From: Rhizobiaceae bacterium
GTDB lineage: Bacteria > Pseudomonadota > Alphaproteobacteria > Rhizobiales > Rhizobiaceae
Length of the DNA stretch: 64,000 nt
Assembly: GCA_029233925.1 (NCBI GenBank)
Contig: JARGOX010000011.1
Coordinates: forward strand, 124,001 to 188,000
Direction of reading: 5' to 3'
Shown piece by piece: positions 45,044-54,529 of the stretch. Under the pieces are notes generated by a model. The model saw only the letters and a program-made list of their open reading frames with translations, had not been told where the DNA came from and ran no database searches. The translations under genes and the position numbers were made by a program. The number at the start of each line of letters is the position of its first letter. Position 1 is the first letter of the stretch.

Positions 45044-46214
45044 AGCACCTTTGAAAAATATCCGTGTCCTTGAAATCGCCCGTATTCTTGCCGGCCCCTG
45101 GGCTGGCCAGATGCTGGCGGACCTGGGTGCCGACGTCATCAAGATTGAAAATCCCGTCAAGGGCGATGACACGCGACAATGGGGCCCGCCCTTCATGACA
45201 GGCGCCGACGGAGAAAACCTCGGCGCTGCCTATTTTCACTGTACCAATCGCGGCAAACGCTCCGTCGCAGCCGATTTTCGCAATGCCGAAGATCTCGCAT
45301 TTGTCCAGCGGCTTGCTGCCCATTCGGATGTGTTGATCGAGAATTTCAAGCTTGGCGGCCTGAAACAATACGGTCTTGACTATGACAGCCTGAAGAAAAT
45401 CAATCCCAAGCTGGTCTATTGCTCCATTACCGGGTTCGGCCAAACCGGGCCGAAAGCCCACCTGCCCGGCTACGACTACATCATTCAGGGCATGTCAGGC
45501 TTCATGTCGGTCACCGGCGAACCCGACGGAAGCCCGATGAAAGCCGGCGTCGCCATCGCCGATCTCTTTACCGGCATCTATTCCGTCACCGCCATTCAGG
45601 CGGCGCTGATCAATGTGATGAAGACCGGCAATGGCCAGCACGTGGACATGTCGCTGCTCGACAGCCAGGCAGCCGTGCTTGCCAATCAGAACATGAATTT
45701 TCTGGCCACAGGCACGAGCCCCGGTCGACTGGGAAACAGCCATCCGAATATCACACCCTATGAGGTGATACCGACCAGTGACGGACATCTGATTCTGGCG
45801 GTTGGAAACGACAGCCAGTTTCTCAATCTATGCAAGATACTGGACATGGGAGACGTGGCGGATGATCCCAGATTTGTCACCAATGAAATGCGCGTGGCCA
45901 ACCGTCAGGCCCTGCAGTCCATCCTCTGGGTGCGCACCGCGAAGCTCGAAAGCGCTGCACTGCTTACACTTTGCAAGGCAAACAATGTTCCGGTCGGGGC
46001 CATCAATTCAATTGGCGAAATGTTTGATGACCCGCAGATCAAGGCCCGCGGTCTGCGGCTGGATCTGGATGACGGCCACGGCAATGCCATACCCGGCGTT
46101 GCAACACCAATCAAAATGTCGGAGACGCCACTGACCTATCAGCGACCATCCCCACGCCTGGGTGAACACACCCAGGAGGTCAGGGATGAACTGGATCGCC
46201 TGGACAATATTTAG
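45036..46214 (+). CDS. CaiB/BaiF family CoA-transferase
   Basis: Class III CoA-transferase of 392 residues: RVLEIARILAGPWAGQMLADLGADVIKIE (N-terminal CoA-binding block), KRSVAADFRNAED, SDVLIENFKLGGL with the family Asn, YCSITGFGQTGP, PGYDYIIQGMSG and MSLLDSQAAVLANQ. The catalytic Asp should be the D in the GYDYI stretch. It moves CoA between carboxylic acids, substrate not predictable. ATG 45036 lies inside the end of terC. The long in-frame upstream extension is not used. Confidence 0.92.
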   Translation: MSEAPLKNIRVLEIARILAGPWAGQMLADLGADVIKIENPVKGDDTRQWGPPFMTGADGENLGAAYFHCTNRGKRSVAADFRNAEDLAFVQRLAAHSDVLIENFKLGGLKQYGLDYDSLKKINPKLVYCSITGFGQTGPKAHLPGYDYIIQGMSGFMSVTGEPDGSPMKAGVAIADLFTGIYSVTAIQAALINVMKTGNGQHVDMSLLDSQAAVLANQNMNFLATGTSPGRLGNSHPNITPYEVIPTSDGHLILAVGNDSQFLNLCKILDMGDVADDPRFVTNEMRVANRQALQSILWVRTAKLESAALLTLCKANNVPVGAINSIGEMFDDPQIKARGLRLDLDDGHGNAIPGVATPIKMSETPLTYQRPSPRLGEHTQEVRDELDRLDNI

Positions 46215-46229
46215 CCTGAAGCCGACTGT

Positions 46230-46568
46230 CTATGAGCGGATGTGCAGGGTCTGCTGATAGATGGCTGTCGAGCGCGCACCGGAACGGCAATAGCCCAGCA
46301 TCGGACGATCCATTTCGTCCAGTGCATCGACAAATTGCTGCACCTGTTCGTGGCCAACGCCGCTGGGGCCGACAGGAATATGGCGCAATTCAATGCCGCG
46401 CGCCTTTGCCGCCTGTTCAATATCGGCAAATTTTGGCTGGCCTTCGGCTTCCCCGTCGGGGCGGTGGCAGACCACGGACTTGAAGCCCATTGAGACGATC
46501 TCATCGAGATCGGCGACACTGATCTGACCGGTGACGGAATATTCATCGTTGATCTTGCGGATATCCAT
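46230..46568 (-). CDS. Small TIGR01244/DUF442-type phosphatase or sulfur-transferase-like protein
   Basis: 112-residue cytoplasmic protein with a Cys-based active site GYCRSGARS (CxxGxRS) near the C-terminus and a DSP-like fold (FKSVVCHRPDGEAEGQP, then IPVGPSGVG). The group is often found with beta-lactamase-like Blh hydrolases that handle persulfides; none is adjacent here. The reaction is uncertain, so the name is kept general. It is convergent with the CoA-transferase gene, 16 bases between stops. Confidence 0.75.
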   Translation of the reverse strand: MDIRKINDEYSVTGQISVADLDEIVSMGFKSVVCHRPDGEAEGQPKFADIEQAAKARGIELRHIPVGPSGVGHEQVQQFVDALDEMDRPMLGYCRSGARSTAIYQQTLHIRS

Positions 46569-46736
46569 TCTTCAAACCCTGACGAATTACATTAAACCTT
46601 TTGTGCAAAGGTGCATCAAAAGCTGGCAGGCGCCGGAATCGATTCAATAAAACCAAATCCTCACCTGCAGTCATATAAACCCATTCAGGCTCTGTCTGCC
46701 AGTCTTGTCGGCAAGGATTCTTTCGCTTGGTTTTTC

Positions 46737-48308
46737 TCAGGGCTCACCCCAACCACCGCCATTGGCCGTGTGGATTTCAATCGCGTCATCTGCTTCCAGC
46801 ACCACGCCACTGGCAAAGGCCTTATCTTCCCGGCGACCATCGGAGCGCACAATCGTGAAACCATTGGTGCCACCCTCGTCTCCACCCTTCAGCCCCCAGA
46901 CGGGAATCCTGTTGCGGCTGAATCCCGCCGACAACATGGTCCTTCCTCGCATGCGATAGCGCAGCGACAATCCCCTGCCCCCCGAAAATTGCCCCCTGCC
47001 CTCGGCACTATCCTTCAAAGCCTTGTAGTCCACTTCCAGCCCGTATCGCGCCTCGGCAATTTCCACCGGGCAATTGTAGGTATCACCGTGGCTGCACGAA
47101 TACATGGCATCCAGCCCGTCGCGCGTTGAGGTGGCGCCCCATCCGCCCATCTGCGGCTCCACCATGGTAAAGCGCCGTCCGGTATCCGGGTGATCGCCCG
47201 CCAGAACCGTGCCGCAGATCGAGGCAAAATGTCCGGCCGGCAGGATATCGGGCATGGATCGCGCCAGACATTGCCACAACATGTCGTACAGCCGTATGCG
47301 GGTTTCGAAGTAATAGCCATGCGGCGCATTGCCGGTGGCATGAAAAACCGTCCCCGGTTCGGTGATCACCTCCAATGCTCTGAACGATCCGGCATTGGCA
47401 AAAAGCGTTGGATCACTCATTGCCTTAAAAATCATCTGAGCCGATATCACCGCCCCGTCTCGGCTGGTGTTATAGGGTGCCGCGCGCATCTTCGGATTGC
47501 CGCGCAGATCAACAACAAAACGTTGCGGCGACAGGGTGATGGTGGCGCGCCACAGGGCGCCGTCATCCTGTTCCTCTTCAATGAAATAGGTCCCGTGAGG
47601 CAATTGCGCCAGTCCGGCCAGACCGCGTTTCTCACCTTCGTCAAAAAGCGTCAGAATGGCTGCTTCATAGGCTGCTGCACCATGGCTTTCCACCAGCTGA
47701 ACAATGCGTTTTTCAGCAATCCGGCTGGCTGCGACCTGCGCCCATAAATCGCCGGTGGCAAAGTCCGGAAGGCGGGAATTGGTTGCAATGATGTCCATCA
47801 CGGATTGAATGACAGTGCCACCATCAAACAGCTTGACGGCAGGCAAACGCAAACCTTCCTGAAAAATTTCCGTCGCTTCGGTCGACATGGAACCGGCAAC
47901 AAGCCCGCCGATGTCGTTCCAATGAGCAATGGATGCGGTCCAGGCAAGACGCCTGCCATCGACGAAGACCGGCAGGGCAATGACGACATCATTGAGATGG
48001 GTGACACCACCGAAATAGGGATCATTGGTGATGAACATGTCGCCCGGCCGAATGCCGTCATCCTCATGTATTTCGATGATCCTTTGCACGGCCTTGTCGA
48101 GGACCCCGACGAAGGTTGGAATACCAGCCCCTGAACTGACCAGATTGCCCGCGCCATCCGTGATACCGGTTCCCACATCCAGAACCTCATAGATAATCGG
48201 GCTCATGGCGGTCTTGCGCAGGACCGCAAACATTTCGTCGGCAGCCGCCGTCAGACTGGCCTGAATGACCGATGTGGTGAACGGATCATTTGCCTGCTCG
48301 GCGGTCAA
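46737..48308 (-). CDS. HyuB-type hydantoinase/oxoprolinase subunit, second copy
   Basis: 523-residue B subunit. It has YEVLDVGTGITDGAGNLVSSG, FITNDPYFGGVTHLNDVVI, HWNDIGGLVAGSMSTEATE, EEEQDDGALWRATITLS and GGWGATSTRDGLDAMYS, and ends with GGRGLSLRYRMRG. Best start is TTG 48308: AGGAG at 48318-48322 gives nine bases spacing and lies just before the stop of the upstream M24 gene; the frame extends further into that gene without being used. Paralogous to the HyuB at 49.5 kb. No second HyuA accompanies it. Confidence 0.86.
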   Translation of the reverse strand: MTAEQANDPFTTSVIQASLTAAADEMFAVLRKTAMSPIIYEVLDVGTGITDGAGNLVSSGAGIPTFVGVLDKAVQRIIEIHEDDGIRPGDMFITNDPYFGGVTHLNDVVIALPVFVDGRRLAWTASIAHWNDIGGLVAGSMSTEATEIFQEGLRLPAVKLFDGGTVIQSVMDIIATNSRLPDFATGDLWAQVAASRIAEKRIVQLVESHGAAAYEAAILTLFDEGEKRGLAGLAQLPHGTYFIEEEQDDGALWRATITLSPQRFVVDLRGNPKMRAAPYNTSRDGAVISAQMIFKAMSDPTLFANAGSFRALEVITEPGTVFHATGNAPHGYYFETRIRLYDMLWQCLARSMPDILPAGHFASICGTVLAGDHPDTGRRFTMVEPQMGGWGATSTRDGLDAMYSCSHGDTYNCPVEIAEARYGLEVDYKALKDSAEGRGQFSGGRGLSLRYRMRGRTMLSAGFSRNRIPVWGLKGGDEGGTNGFTIVRSDGRREDKAFASGVVLEADDAIEIHTANGGGWGEP

Positions 48309-48312
48309 GATA

Positions 48313-49413
48313 TCAAACTCCTGCAACGTGAGCCGTGCGCGGCAGAGCGGATAATATTTCCGGTCCATCTTCGCGCAGAATGACGATATCCTCCAGCCGC
48401 AAGCCAAATTGACCAGGCAGATAGATGCCCGGTTCGATCGAAAACACCATGCCAACATCGAGCACGATATCCGATGTCGAACTGATATAGGGCGGTTCAT
48501 GGGCTTCCACCCCCATGCCATGGCCGGTCCGGTGAACAAAATAGTCGCCGTAACCGGCCTGGCTGATAACATCGCGAGCCGCGTCATCCACGACGCTTGC
48601 CCGCACGCCCGGCCTGGCGGCCGCAAGGCCTGCCTGAACGGCGGCTTCGACGATGGCATGCACCTTTTCATAATCCTGCGGCGGTTCACCCACCACGACC
48701 ATGCGTGTGATGTCGGATGAAAAGACACCTTTTCTGGCGCCAATATCGATTACCACGGCATCACCCGACTTTATCTTTGTCTGGCCGGCATGATGATGGG
48801 GGAATGCACCATTCGGCCCGGCACCGACAATGCGAAACAGTGGTTCTGCTTCGTCGGCGGCAAAACTCTCACCGATAATCTCGGCCAGTTCGATCTCGCT
48901 CATTCCGGGACGGATGGATGCAAAGGCCGCCTCCATCGCCCTGTCCGCCAGACCCGCATTCATCTTCAACGCCTGGTATTCCGCATCGCTCTTGCGCATG
49001 CGCAATGCACCCAATGTTGCACCAGTGAACTGATGTGTTGCCCCCGGCAATGCGTCCAGCACCAGCAATGCAAAATCCGCCCGCATGGCTTCATCCACCA
49101 CAACATGACGCGCATTTTCAGCACCGACATCAAGCAATGCAGCCTTCAAGGCCTGATCGGGTCCCAGCGCATCGTCCCAGGTGTGAAAGGCGATTGGCGT
49201 TTTCTGGCGTGTCCCCTCAGCATTGAGTGCCGGCATCAGGAAAGCTTCCCTTTGCCTGCCGACAAGCAGCAGGCAGGGACGCTCATCAGGATGCGGAAAA
49301 AACCCCAAAAGCCAACGCATATGGGCGCCCGGGCCGATGGCGATCAGATCGACATTGCCCGCATGCATGCGGTTGCGCAAAGCTGTCAGTCGTTCTGCTG
49401 TTTGACTGTTCAT
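48313..49413 (-). CDS. M24-family metallopeptidase (Xaa-Pro dipeptidase / creatinase-like)
   Basis: 366-residue pita-bread enzyme. The N-terminal creatinase-like domain (about 1-130) precedes the M24 fold with five metal ligands visible: Asp in VVIDIGARKG, Asp in SSDITR, His in HRTGHGMG, Glu in SIEPGIYL and Glu in RLEDIV, all in the expected order. It would cut X-Pro dipeptides or hydrolyse a creatine-like amide. It lies between two HyuB genes in one operon, with 41 bases after HyuB1 and only four before HyuB2, which points to a related substrate. Confidence 0.9.
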   Translation of the reverse strand: MNSQTAERLTALRNRMHAGNVDLIAIGPGAHMRWLLGFFPHPDERPCLLLVGRQREAFLMPALNAEGTRQKTPIAFHTWDDALGPDQALKAALLDVGAENARHVVVDEAMRADFALLVLDALPGATHQFTGATLGALRMRKSDAEYQALKMNAGLADRAMEAAFASIRPGMSEIELAEIIGESFAADEAEPLFRIVGAGPNGAFPHHHAGQTKIKSGDAVVIDIGARKGVFSSDITRMVVVGEPPQDYEKVHAIVEAAVQAGLAAARPGVRASVVDDAARDVISQAGYGDYFVHRTGHGMGVEAHEPPYISSTSDIVLDVGMVFSIEPGIYLPGQFGLRLEDIVILREDGPEILSALPRTAHVAGV

Positions 49414-49454
49414 GACAACAGACCTTTCTTTATAGTGTGCTTTTCCTGCAGGTT

Positions 49455-51119
49455 TCAGCCGACAAAGCCATAGACTTCAGCAGCTCTTTGCTTGCTGATA
49501 TAACCATTGCGAATGTCATTGCGGACAGCCTCCGGGTCACGTCTTTTCGGATCACCAAGCCCGCCGCCCGCTCCCGTCACAATGCGAATGACATCATCCT
49601 TGTTGACAGTCAGTCCCGACACGAAGGAATAGCGCTCCGACGATCCATCCGTTCTGATCACCCGGACATAATTGGGCGTTCCCTCATTGCCGCCTTCCAG
49701 CGCCCAGGGCAGGATTTTTGAGCGCGTATAGCCGGCGGTCAAAAAACAATCATCCGAGCGGATGCGGTAGTCGAGGCGAATGCCTTTTCCGCCTGTCCAT
49801 TGCCCCTCGCCACCAGGCTCCTCATTGAGTTCCATGCGATCCACGAACAGCCCGTTGCGCGCCTCGGAGATTTCCGCGGGGCAATTGTAGGTCTCGCCGT
49901 GAAATCCCGAAAAGATTGCGCAATTGCCATCGGCACCCTGTGCCGCACCCCAGCCGCCAATTTCCGGCTCGATGATCGTATAATGGCGACCCGTATCGGG
50001 ATGCGGCCCTCCAATGAATGTGCCGCAAATGGAGGCGAAATGACCGGCCGCAAGACGTTCCGGCACCACCTGCGCAAGACACCGCCAAATCAGGTCATAG
50101 ACGCGGACTTCCGTTTCAAAATAGAAGCCGATGGGCGACGGTTCCTTGGCATGGAATACCGAGCCTTCCCGCGTCAGCAGTCGGATCGGACGAAACGACC
50201 CTTCATTGCAGGGTGAATAGGGATCCGTCAGCGATTTGAAAATCATCTGGGCGCAGACCATGACGCCATCGCGGCTGGTGTTGGTGGGACCTGGATCCTG
50301 GTCCGGATTGTCTGTCAGATCGACCACGAATTCCGTATCGCTGATCGTCACCTTGACGTTGTAGAAACGTCCGTCATCCTGCTCTTCCGTCAGTTCAAAG
50401 GTGCCGTGTGGCAAATTGGCAAGTTCGGTGACGGAAACCTGTTCTCCGAAATCCATGAAATTATCCATGGCCGTCTCGAAGGTCTCCGCCCCGTATTTTT
50501 CCGCTATGTCGACCAGCCGTTTTGCGCCGATGCGCACCGATGCTATGGCAGCCCAGATATCGCCCTCAAGAAAATCCGGCATGCGGGAATTGACCTTGAG
50601 AATGTCAAAGACGGATTTGATCGGCTCGCCCCGCGAAATCAGCTTGATGGCCGGCAACCGCAGGCCTTCCTGAAAGATTTCAGTCGCATCTGCGGAAAGA
50701 GAGCCCGGTGACTTGCCACCGACATCCGAATTGTGGGCGATATTGGCCGCCCAGGCAATGATCCGGCCATCGGAGAAAACAGGCATCGCCACAATGATGT
50801 CATTGAGGTGGGTCACGCCCCCGTAATAGGGATCATTGGTGGTGAATACATCGCCCGGTTCAATGTCTCCCTCATGGGAAAACTTCTCCACAATAACCTG
50901 CACGGCCTTGTCGAGAACACCGATAAAGGCCGGGATACCCGCACCGGAACTGGCAATGCGGCCCTTGGCATCGAGAATCCCCGTTCCCATGTCGAGGACT
51001 TCGTAGATGATGGAGCTCATGGCTGTCTTGCGCATGGCGGCAAACATTTCGTCCGCTGTCGCCTGCAGGGAGTTCTGAATGATTTCCAGTGTAATCGGAT
51101 CGCTGATATTGCTGTTCAT
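49455..51119 (-). CDS. hyuB: HyuB-type hydantoinase/5-oxoprolinase B subunit, first copy
   Basis: 554-residue B subunit of an ATP-dependent hydantoinase or oxoprolinase. It has the same blocks as the other copy: YEVLDMGTGILDAKGRIASSG, FTTNDPYYGGVTHLNDIIVA, HNSDVGGKSPGSLSADATE, GGWGAAQGADGNCAIFSG and a C-terminal GGKGIRLDYRIR. GAGGGAGA precedes ATG 51119; an in-frame ATG five codons earlier (51134) overlaps hyuA and is less likely. Placed 11 bases after hyuA. Confidence 0.88.
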   Translation of the reverse strand: MNSNISDPITLEIIQNSLQATADEMFAAMRKTAMSSIIYEVLDMGTGILDAKGRIASSGAGIPAFIGVLDKAVQVIVEKFSHEGDIEPGDVFTTNDPYYGGVTHLNDIIVAMPVFSDGRIIAWAANIAHNSDVGGKSPGSLSADATEIFQEGLRLPAIKLISRGEPIKSVFDILKVNSRMPDFLEGDIWAAIASVRIGAKRLVDIAEKYGAETFETAMDNFMDFGEQVSVTELANLPHGTFELTEEQDDGRFYNVKVTISDTEFVVDLTDNPDQDPGPTNTSRDGVMVCAQMIFKSLTDPYSPCNEGSFRPIRLLTREGSVFHAKEPSPIGFYFETEVRVYDLIWRCLAQVVPERLAAGHFASICGTFIGGPHPDTGRHYTIIEPEIGGWGAAQGADGNCAIFSGFHGETYNCPAEISEARNGLFVDRMELNEEPGGEGQWTGGKGIRLDYRIRSDDCFLTAGYTRSKILPWALEGGNEGTPNYVRVIRTDGSSERYSFVSGLTVNKDDVIRIVTGAGGGLGDPKRRDPEAVRNDIRNGYISKQRAAEVYGFVG

Positions 51120-51130
51120 GATCGTCTCCC

Positions 51131-53203
51131 TCACGCGCCCAATTGGATATGCATATTGCCATAGGCATCCATATGCGCCTTGCAGTCCGGATGAATGACC
51201 ACGGTTGACCCGGGATCTTCGACAATGGCCGGCCCTTCAATCGCCATGCCCGGCTTGAGCTTCGTGCCATCATAAATGGCACTGTCATGCTGTCCCTCGA
51301 GGGCAAAATCGACCATGCGGTGGCCCTTGAGAGCCTGATCGGCATTGGCGTCGCCCAAAGGCTGTGCCGCCATGGTCAGCTTTCCGACCTCGGCTGATGC
51401 AACAAGATGAATGCCGACCATCTCCACCGGCGCGTCGAGCCGATAGGTATATTCACGCTCATAGGTCTCGTGAAAGAGCGTGCGTATGTCCTCCAGCCTT
51501 TCATCCGTGACAGGACCATCGGGCAGCAGCACCTCTGTTGTGTGCTCCTGATTTTGGTAGCGGAACTTTCCAAAGCGCAGGAAACTGACGCGTGCGCTGT
51601 CGATCCCCTCCTGTTTGAACTGGGCCCGCGCCTGGTTTTCCGTTTCTTCAAAAAGCCCCTCAATGCCGGCAGCGGCGCCTTCGCCCAGATCCGCCAGCCG
51701 GGTAACGAAATAATCCCGGCGCAGGTCGGACATCATCATGCCCCAGGCAGAGAACACCGAGGCGCCAGCAGGAACGACAACCTTTTTCACACCCAGTTCG
51801 CCGGCCAGGGCAACCGCATGCATGGCGCCCCCGCCGCCAAAGGCGACCAGGGTGAAATCACGTGGATCAAATCCCCGGTTGAGCGATACGAGCTTCAAGG
51901 CGTTGACCATATTGTTGTTGGCGATACGAATGATCCCGCTTGCCGCATCCTGCGGCGCTACGCCGAGCTTGCCGGCAACCGCATTGATTGCCGCATCGGC
52001 GGCATTCATATCGGCCTCGACTTCTCCGCCGCAGAAATAATCCTTGTTGATGCGACCCAGAAACAGATTGGCGTCGGTCGTTGTGGCCTCCTGCCCGCCC
52101 TTGCCATAGGCCGCCGGTCCCGGCAATGCGCCAGCCGACTGCGGTCCCACATGCAATTTGCCAAAATCATCAACCCAGGCAATCGAGCCCCCGCCGTTGC
52201 CGATCTCGACGAGGTCGACAACAGGCACCATGATCGGATAGCCGGCCGATTTTCGGTCCTTCTCGATCCAGTAATCGGTCATGATCTTGACCTGGCCGTT
52301 TTCGATCAGCGAACATTTTGCCGTGGTCCCGCCAATATCCAGCGCCAGTATATTGGGCTCATCAATCAGCTTGCCGAGTTCAGCAGCGCCCCAGAAACCT
52401 GATGCCGGACCTGATTCAACCATGGTGATGGGAATACGCGAAACCGATTCAAGCGAATCCACGCCGCAATTGGACTGCATGATATAGGGGCTGCCCTGAA
52501 AATTCTGACTGGCAAGCCCGTCCTTCAGGCGGGAAAGATAGCGCTCCGCAATCGGTTGCACATAGGCAGAAAGAACGGCCGTATTGGTGCGTTCGTACTC
52601 ACGCCACTCCCGGGTGATCTGGTGAGAGGAGACAACGGAAATTTCCGGCCACAGCGAAGCGATACGGGCCATGGCCTCCTTTTCATGGGCAGGGTTGGCA
52701 TAGGAATGCATGAAACACACGGCAATGGCCTGCACGCCCTCTTTCCTGAAATCATCAAGAATGGCCGGAAGTCCCGACAGGTCCTGTGCCTTGATTTCCT
52801 TGCCGCGATAATTCATCCGTCCAGGCAGTTCCTTGCGCAGATAGCGCGGCACAAAGGGCGGTGGCTTTTTATAGTGTAGATTGAAAAAATCCGGCCTGTT
52901 GCCGCGGGCAATTTCCAGGATGTCGCGAAATCCCTCCGTCGTGATCAGGCCGACCTTGACGCCCTTGCGCTCGGTCAGCGCATTGATGACGACAGTCGTC
53001 CCATGGGCAAAAAAATCGATGGAGGCCGGGTCGACGCCACCCTTTTTCAAAACATTCAACACGCCTATTTCGAAGTCAGGCGGCGTTGTGTCGGATTTTG
53101 CCGTACGAATGGTCGAATTGCCATTCTCATCCGTTTCGAAACACACCAGATCGGTGAAGGTGCCGCCAACATCCGTGGCAACGCGTATGGTTGAATGAGT
53201 CAT
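51131..53203 (-). CDS. hyuA: HyuA-type hydantoinase/5-oxoprolinase A subunit
   Basis: 690-residue ATP-dependent A subunit: VATDVGGTFTDLVCF near the N-terminus, GTTVVINALTERKGVKVGLI, SSHQITREWREYERTNTAVLSAY, ALDIGGTTAKCSLIENG, GNGGGSIAWVDDFG and FGGGGAMHAVALAGELGV are all typical; the C-terminal domain ends with the family EGPAIVEDPGSTVVI. Works with HyuB in opening lactam or hydantoin rings, for example 5-oxoproline or N-methylhydantoin. Start overlaps the stop of the GAF gene by one base. Two HyuB genes follow. Confidence 0.9.
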   Translation of the reverse strand: MTHSTIRVATDVGGTFTDLVCFETDENGNSTIRTAKSDTTPPDFEIGVLNVLKKGGVDPASIDFFAHGTTVVINALTERKGVKVGLITTEGFRDILEIARGNRPDFFNLHYKKPPPFVPRYLRKELPGRMNYRGKEIKAQDLSGLPAILDDFRKEGVQAIAVCFMHSYANPAHEKEAMARIASLWPEISVVSSHQITREWREYERTNTAVLSAYVQPIAERYLSRLKDGLASQNFQGSPYIMQSNCGVDSLESVSRIPITMVESGPASGFWGAAELGKLIDEPNILALDIGGTTAKCSLIENGQVKIMTDYWIEKDRKSAGYPIMVPVVDLVEIGNGGGSIAWVDDFGKLHVGPQSAGALPGPAAYGKGGQEATTTDANLFLGRINKDYFCGGEVEADMNAADAAINAVAGKLGVAPQDAASGIIRIANNNMVNALKLVSLNRGFDPRDFTLVAFGGGGAMHAVALAGELGVKKVVVPAGASVFSAWGMMMSDLRRDYFVTRLADLGEGAAAGIEGLFEETENQARAQFKQEGIDSARVSFLRFGKFRYQNQEHTTEVLLPDGPVTDERLEDIRTLFHETYEREYTYRLDAPVEMVGIHLVASAEVGKLTMAAQPLGDANADQALKGHRMVDFALEGQHDSAIYDGTKLKPGMAIEGPAIVEDPGSTVVIHPDCKAHMDAYGNMHIQLGA

Positions 53204-53709
53204 CAGTGGCCTCCATTTGAATCGTTGAGTTTTTCCATGAAAAAGCAGAGGCTTCCGGGCAGCTTCAACGCCTCGGCGGCGGCCACCTTTTCTGCAGTGT
53301 AAAACCCGCTTTCATGCAGGCAATTGATCGTTCCAAGAACCGTTCCGGCAATCACCACAGGGACGTTGAGAACGGACTCGCAACCAAGCGATGCAATCAA
53401 TTCATGGTCGGAAAACACATCGGCAATGCCTTCGATATCATTGGCGACAAAATTCTGCTTGCCGGTCAGAACCTGTTCACTCCAACGGTCGCTGTCGACC
53501 GGTTTGGTTCCCGAACAGGGATAGGCCTCCGGCATGTTGCTGTAACAGCGCCGCGCCAGTCCCGCCTCCCGGTCAAAGGTCATCAGTGTAAACAGACGCA
53601 CGCCGATCAGGGAGTGTGTCATTTCTTCCAGCGCATGGTGGACGGCCTCGACATTGGCTGCCGTGGAGGCCGCCCGGTAAAATTCGAACATGGGATTATC
53701 AATGGGCAC
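53203..53709 (-). CDS. Stand-alone GAF-domain protein inside the opp-hyu operon
   Basis: 168-residue protein made of a single GAF-like domain (about 10-165): GVRLFTLMTFDREAGLARR, a middle WSEQVLTGKQNFVANDIEG and SVLNVPVVIAGTVLGTINCL. No output domain. Starts at GTG 53709 with GGAG about eight bases before; it overlaps the end of the OppF gene by 11 bases and hyuA by one. Cytoplasmic small-molecule binding is likely, either sensing the substrate or an enzymatic GAF (as in free methionine sulfoxide reductase). Cys residues are present at CYSNMPEAYPC and GCES. Confidence 0.8.
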   Translation of the reverse strand: MPIDNPMFEFYRAASTAANVEAVHHALEEMTHSLIGVRLFTLMTFDREAGLARRCYSNMPEAYPCSGTKPVDSDRWSEQVLTGKQNFVANDIEGIADVFSDHELIASLGCESVLNVPVVIAGTVLGTINCLHESGFYTAEKVAAAEALKLPGSLCFFMEKLNDSNGGH

Positions 53710-54529
53710 TTTTGTTCTCCAACACGGTTTTTCGCAGGGCCTCTTCTTCGTCTGTTATAATTGGAATGGCCCCGATCAGGCTGCGCGTATAGGCATTGCC
53801 GGGATTGGTGAAAATGGTCTCAGTATCAGCCATTTCCACCATGATACCCCGTTCGAATACCGCCACACGATCGGCAATATTGCGCACCACCGCCAGGTCG
53901 TGCGTGATAAAGACATAGGTCAGAGCTTTGCGGTGACGCAGCTCATCGAGCAACCGCAGGACGCGCGCCTGAACCAGGACATCCAGCGCCGATGTCGGCT
54001 CATCCAGAACCAGAATTTCCGGTTCACAGGCCAATGCCCGGGCAATGGCGACCCGCTGGCGCTGACCACCGGAAAGCGCCGAAGGATAGCGGGATGCAAA
54101 TTCGGCCGGCAACCCCACCTCATCCAGCAAAGCCGCGACCCGGGTTTTTCGCTCCTGCCTGGCGCCAATGTCATGGACATCCAGCGCCAGCCTGAGCGAG
54201 GCGCCAATGGTGCGGCGCGGATTGAGCGAAGACAGCGGGTTTTGCTGAACAAGCTGTATGGCCCGTCGCAATGGCAGGCTGCGCCGCGTCGGCAACATCT
54301 GACCATCCAGAAACATTTCTCCCGCACTGGGTGGGTAAATACCCAGCAGCATATTCGCCAGGGTGGTTTTACCCGACCCGCTTTCACCCACAATGGCCAG
54401 ACATTCGCCGCGTGCGACAGAAAGGCTCACGCCATCCAGCGCCCGCACCTCGTGCGTCGCTGCCTTGAATGTTTTGGAAATATTGCGGGCCTCGAGAACA
54501 GGCACCGGCTCTGCCGTTTTCTCAATCAT
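53699..54529 (-). CDS. Peptide-type ABC transporter ATPase (OppF/DppF-like)
   Basis: 276-residue ATPase with Walker A GESGSGKTT, Q-loop LVQQNPLSSLNP, signature LSGGQRQRV, Walker B ILVLDEPTSALD and FITHDLAVV. Family length is about 270-330; no C-terminal oligopeptide-specific extension of full size is present. Overlaps the OppD-type gene by four bases and the GAF gene by 11 bases. Pairs with the OppD-like ATPase to drive the permeases. Confidence 0.92.
   Translation of the reverse strand: MIEKTAEPVPVLEARNISKTFKAATHEVRALDGVSLSVARGECLAIVGESGSGKTTLANMLLGIYPPSAGEMFLDGQMLPTRRSLPLRRAIQLVQQNPLSSLNPRRTIGASLRLALDVHDIGARQERKTRVAALLDEVGLPAEFASRYPSALSGGQRQRVAIARALACEPEILVLDEPTSALDVLVQARVLRLLDELRHRKALTYVFITHDLAVVRNIADRVAVFERGIMVEMADTETIFTNPGNAYTRSLIGAIPIITDEEEALRKTVLENKSAH

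Noticed and set aside
51407-52402. 331-codon ORF on the plus strand
   Set aside because: Antisense to hyuA; no motif.
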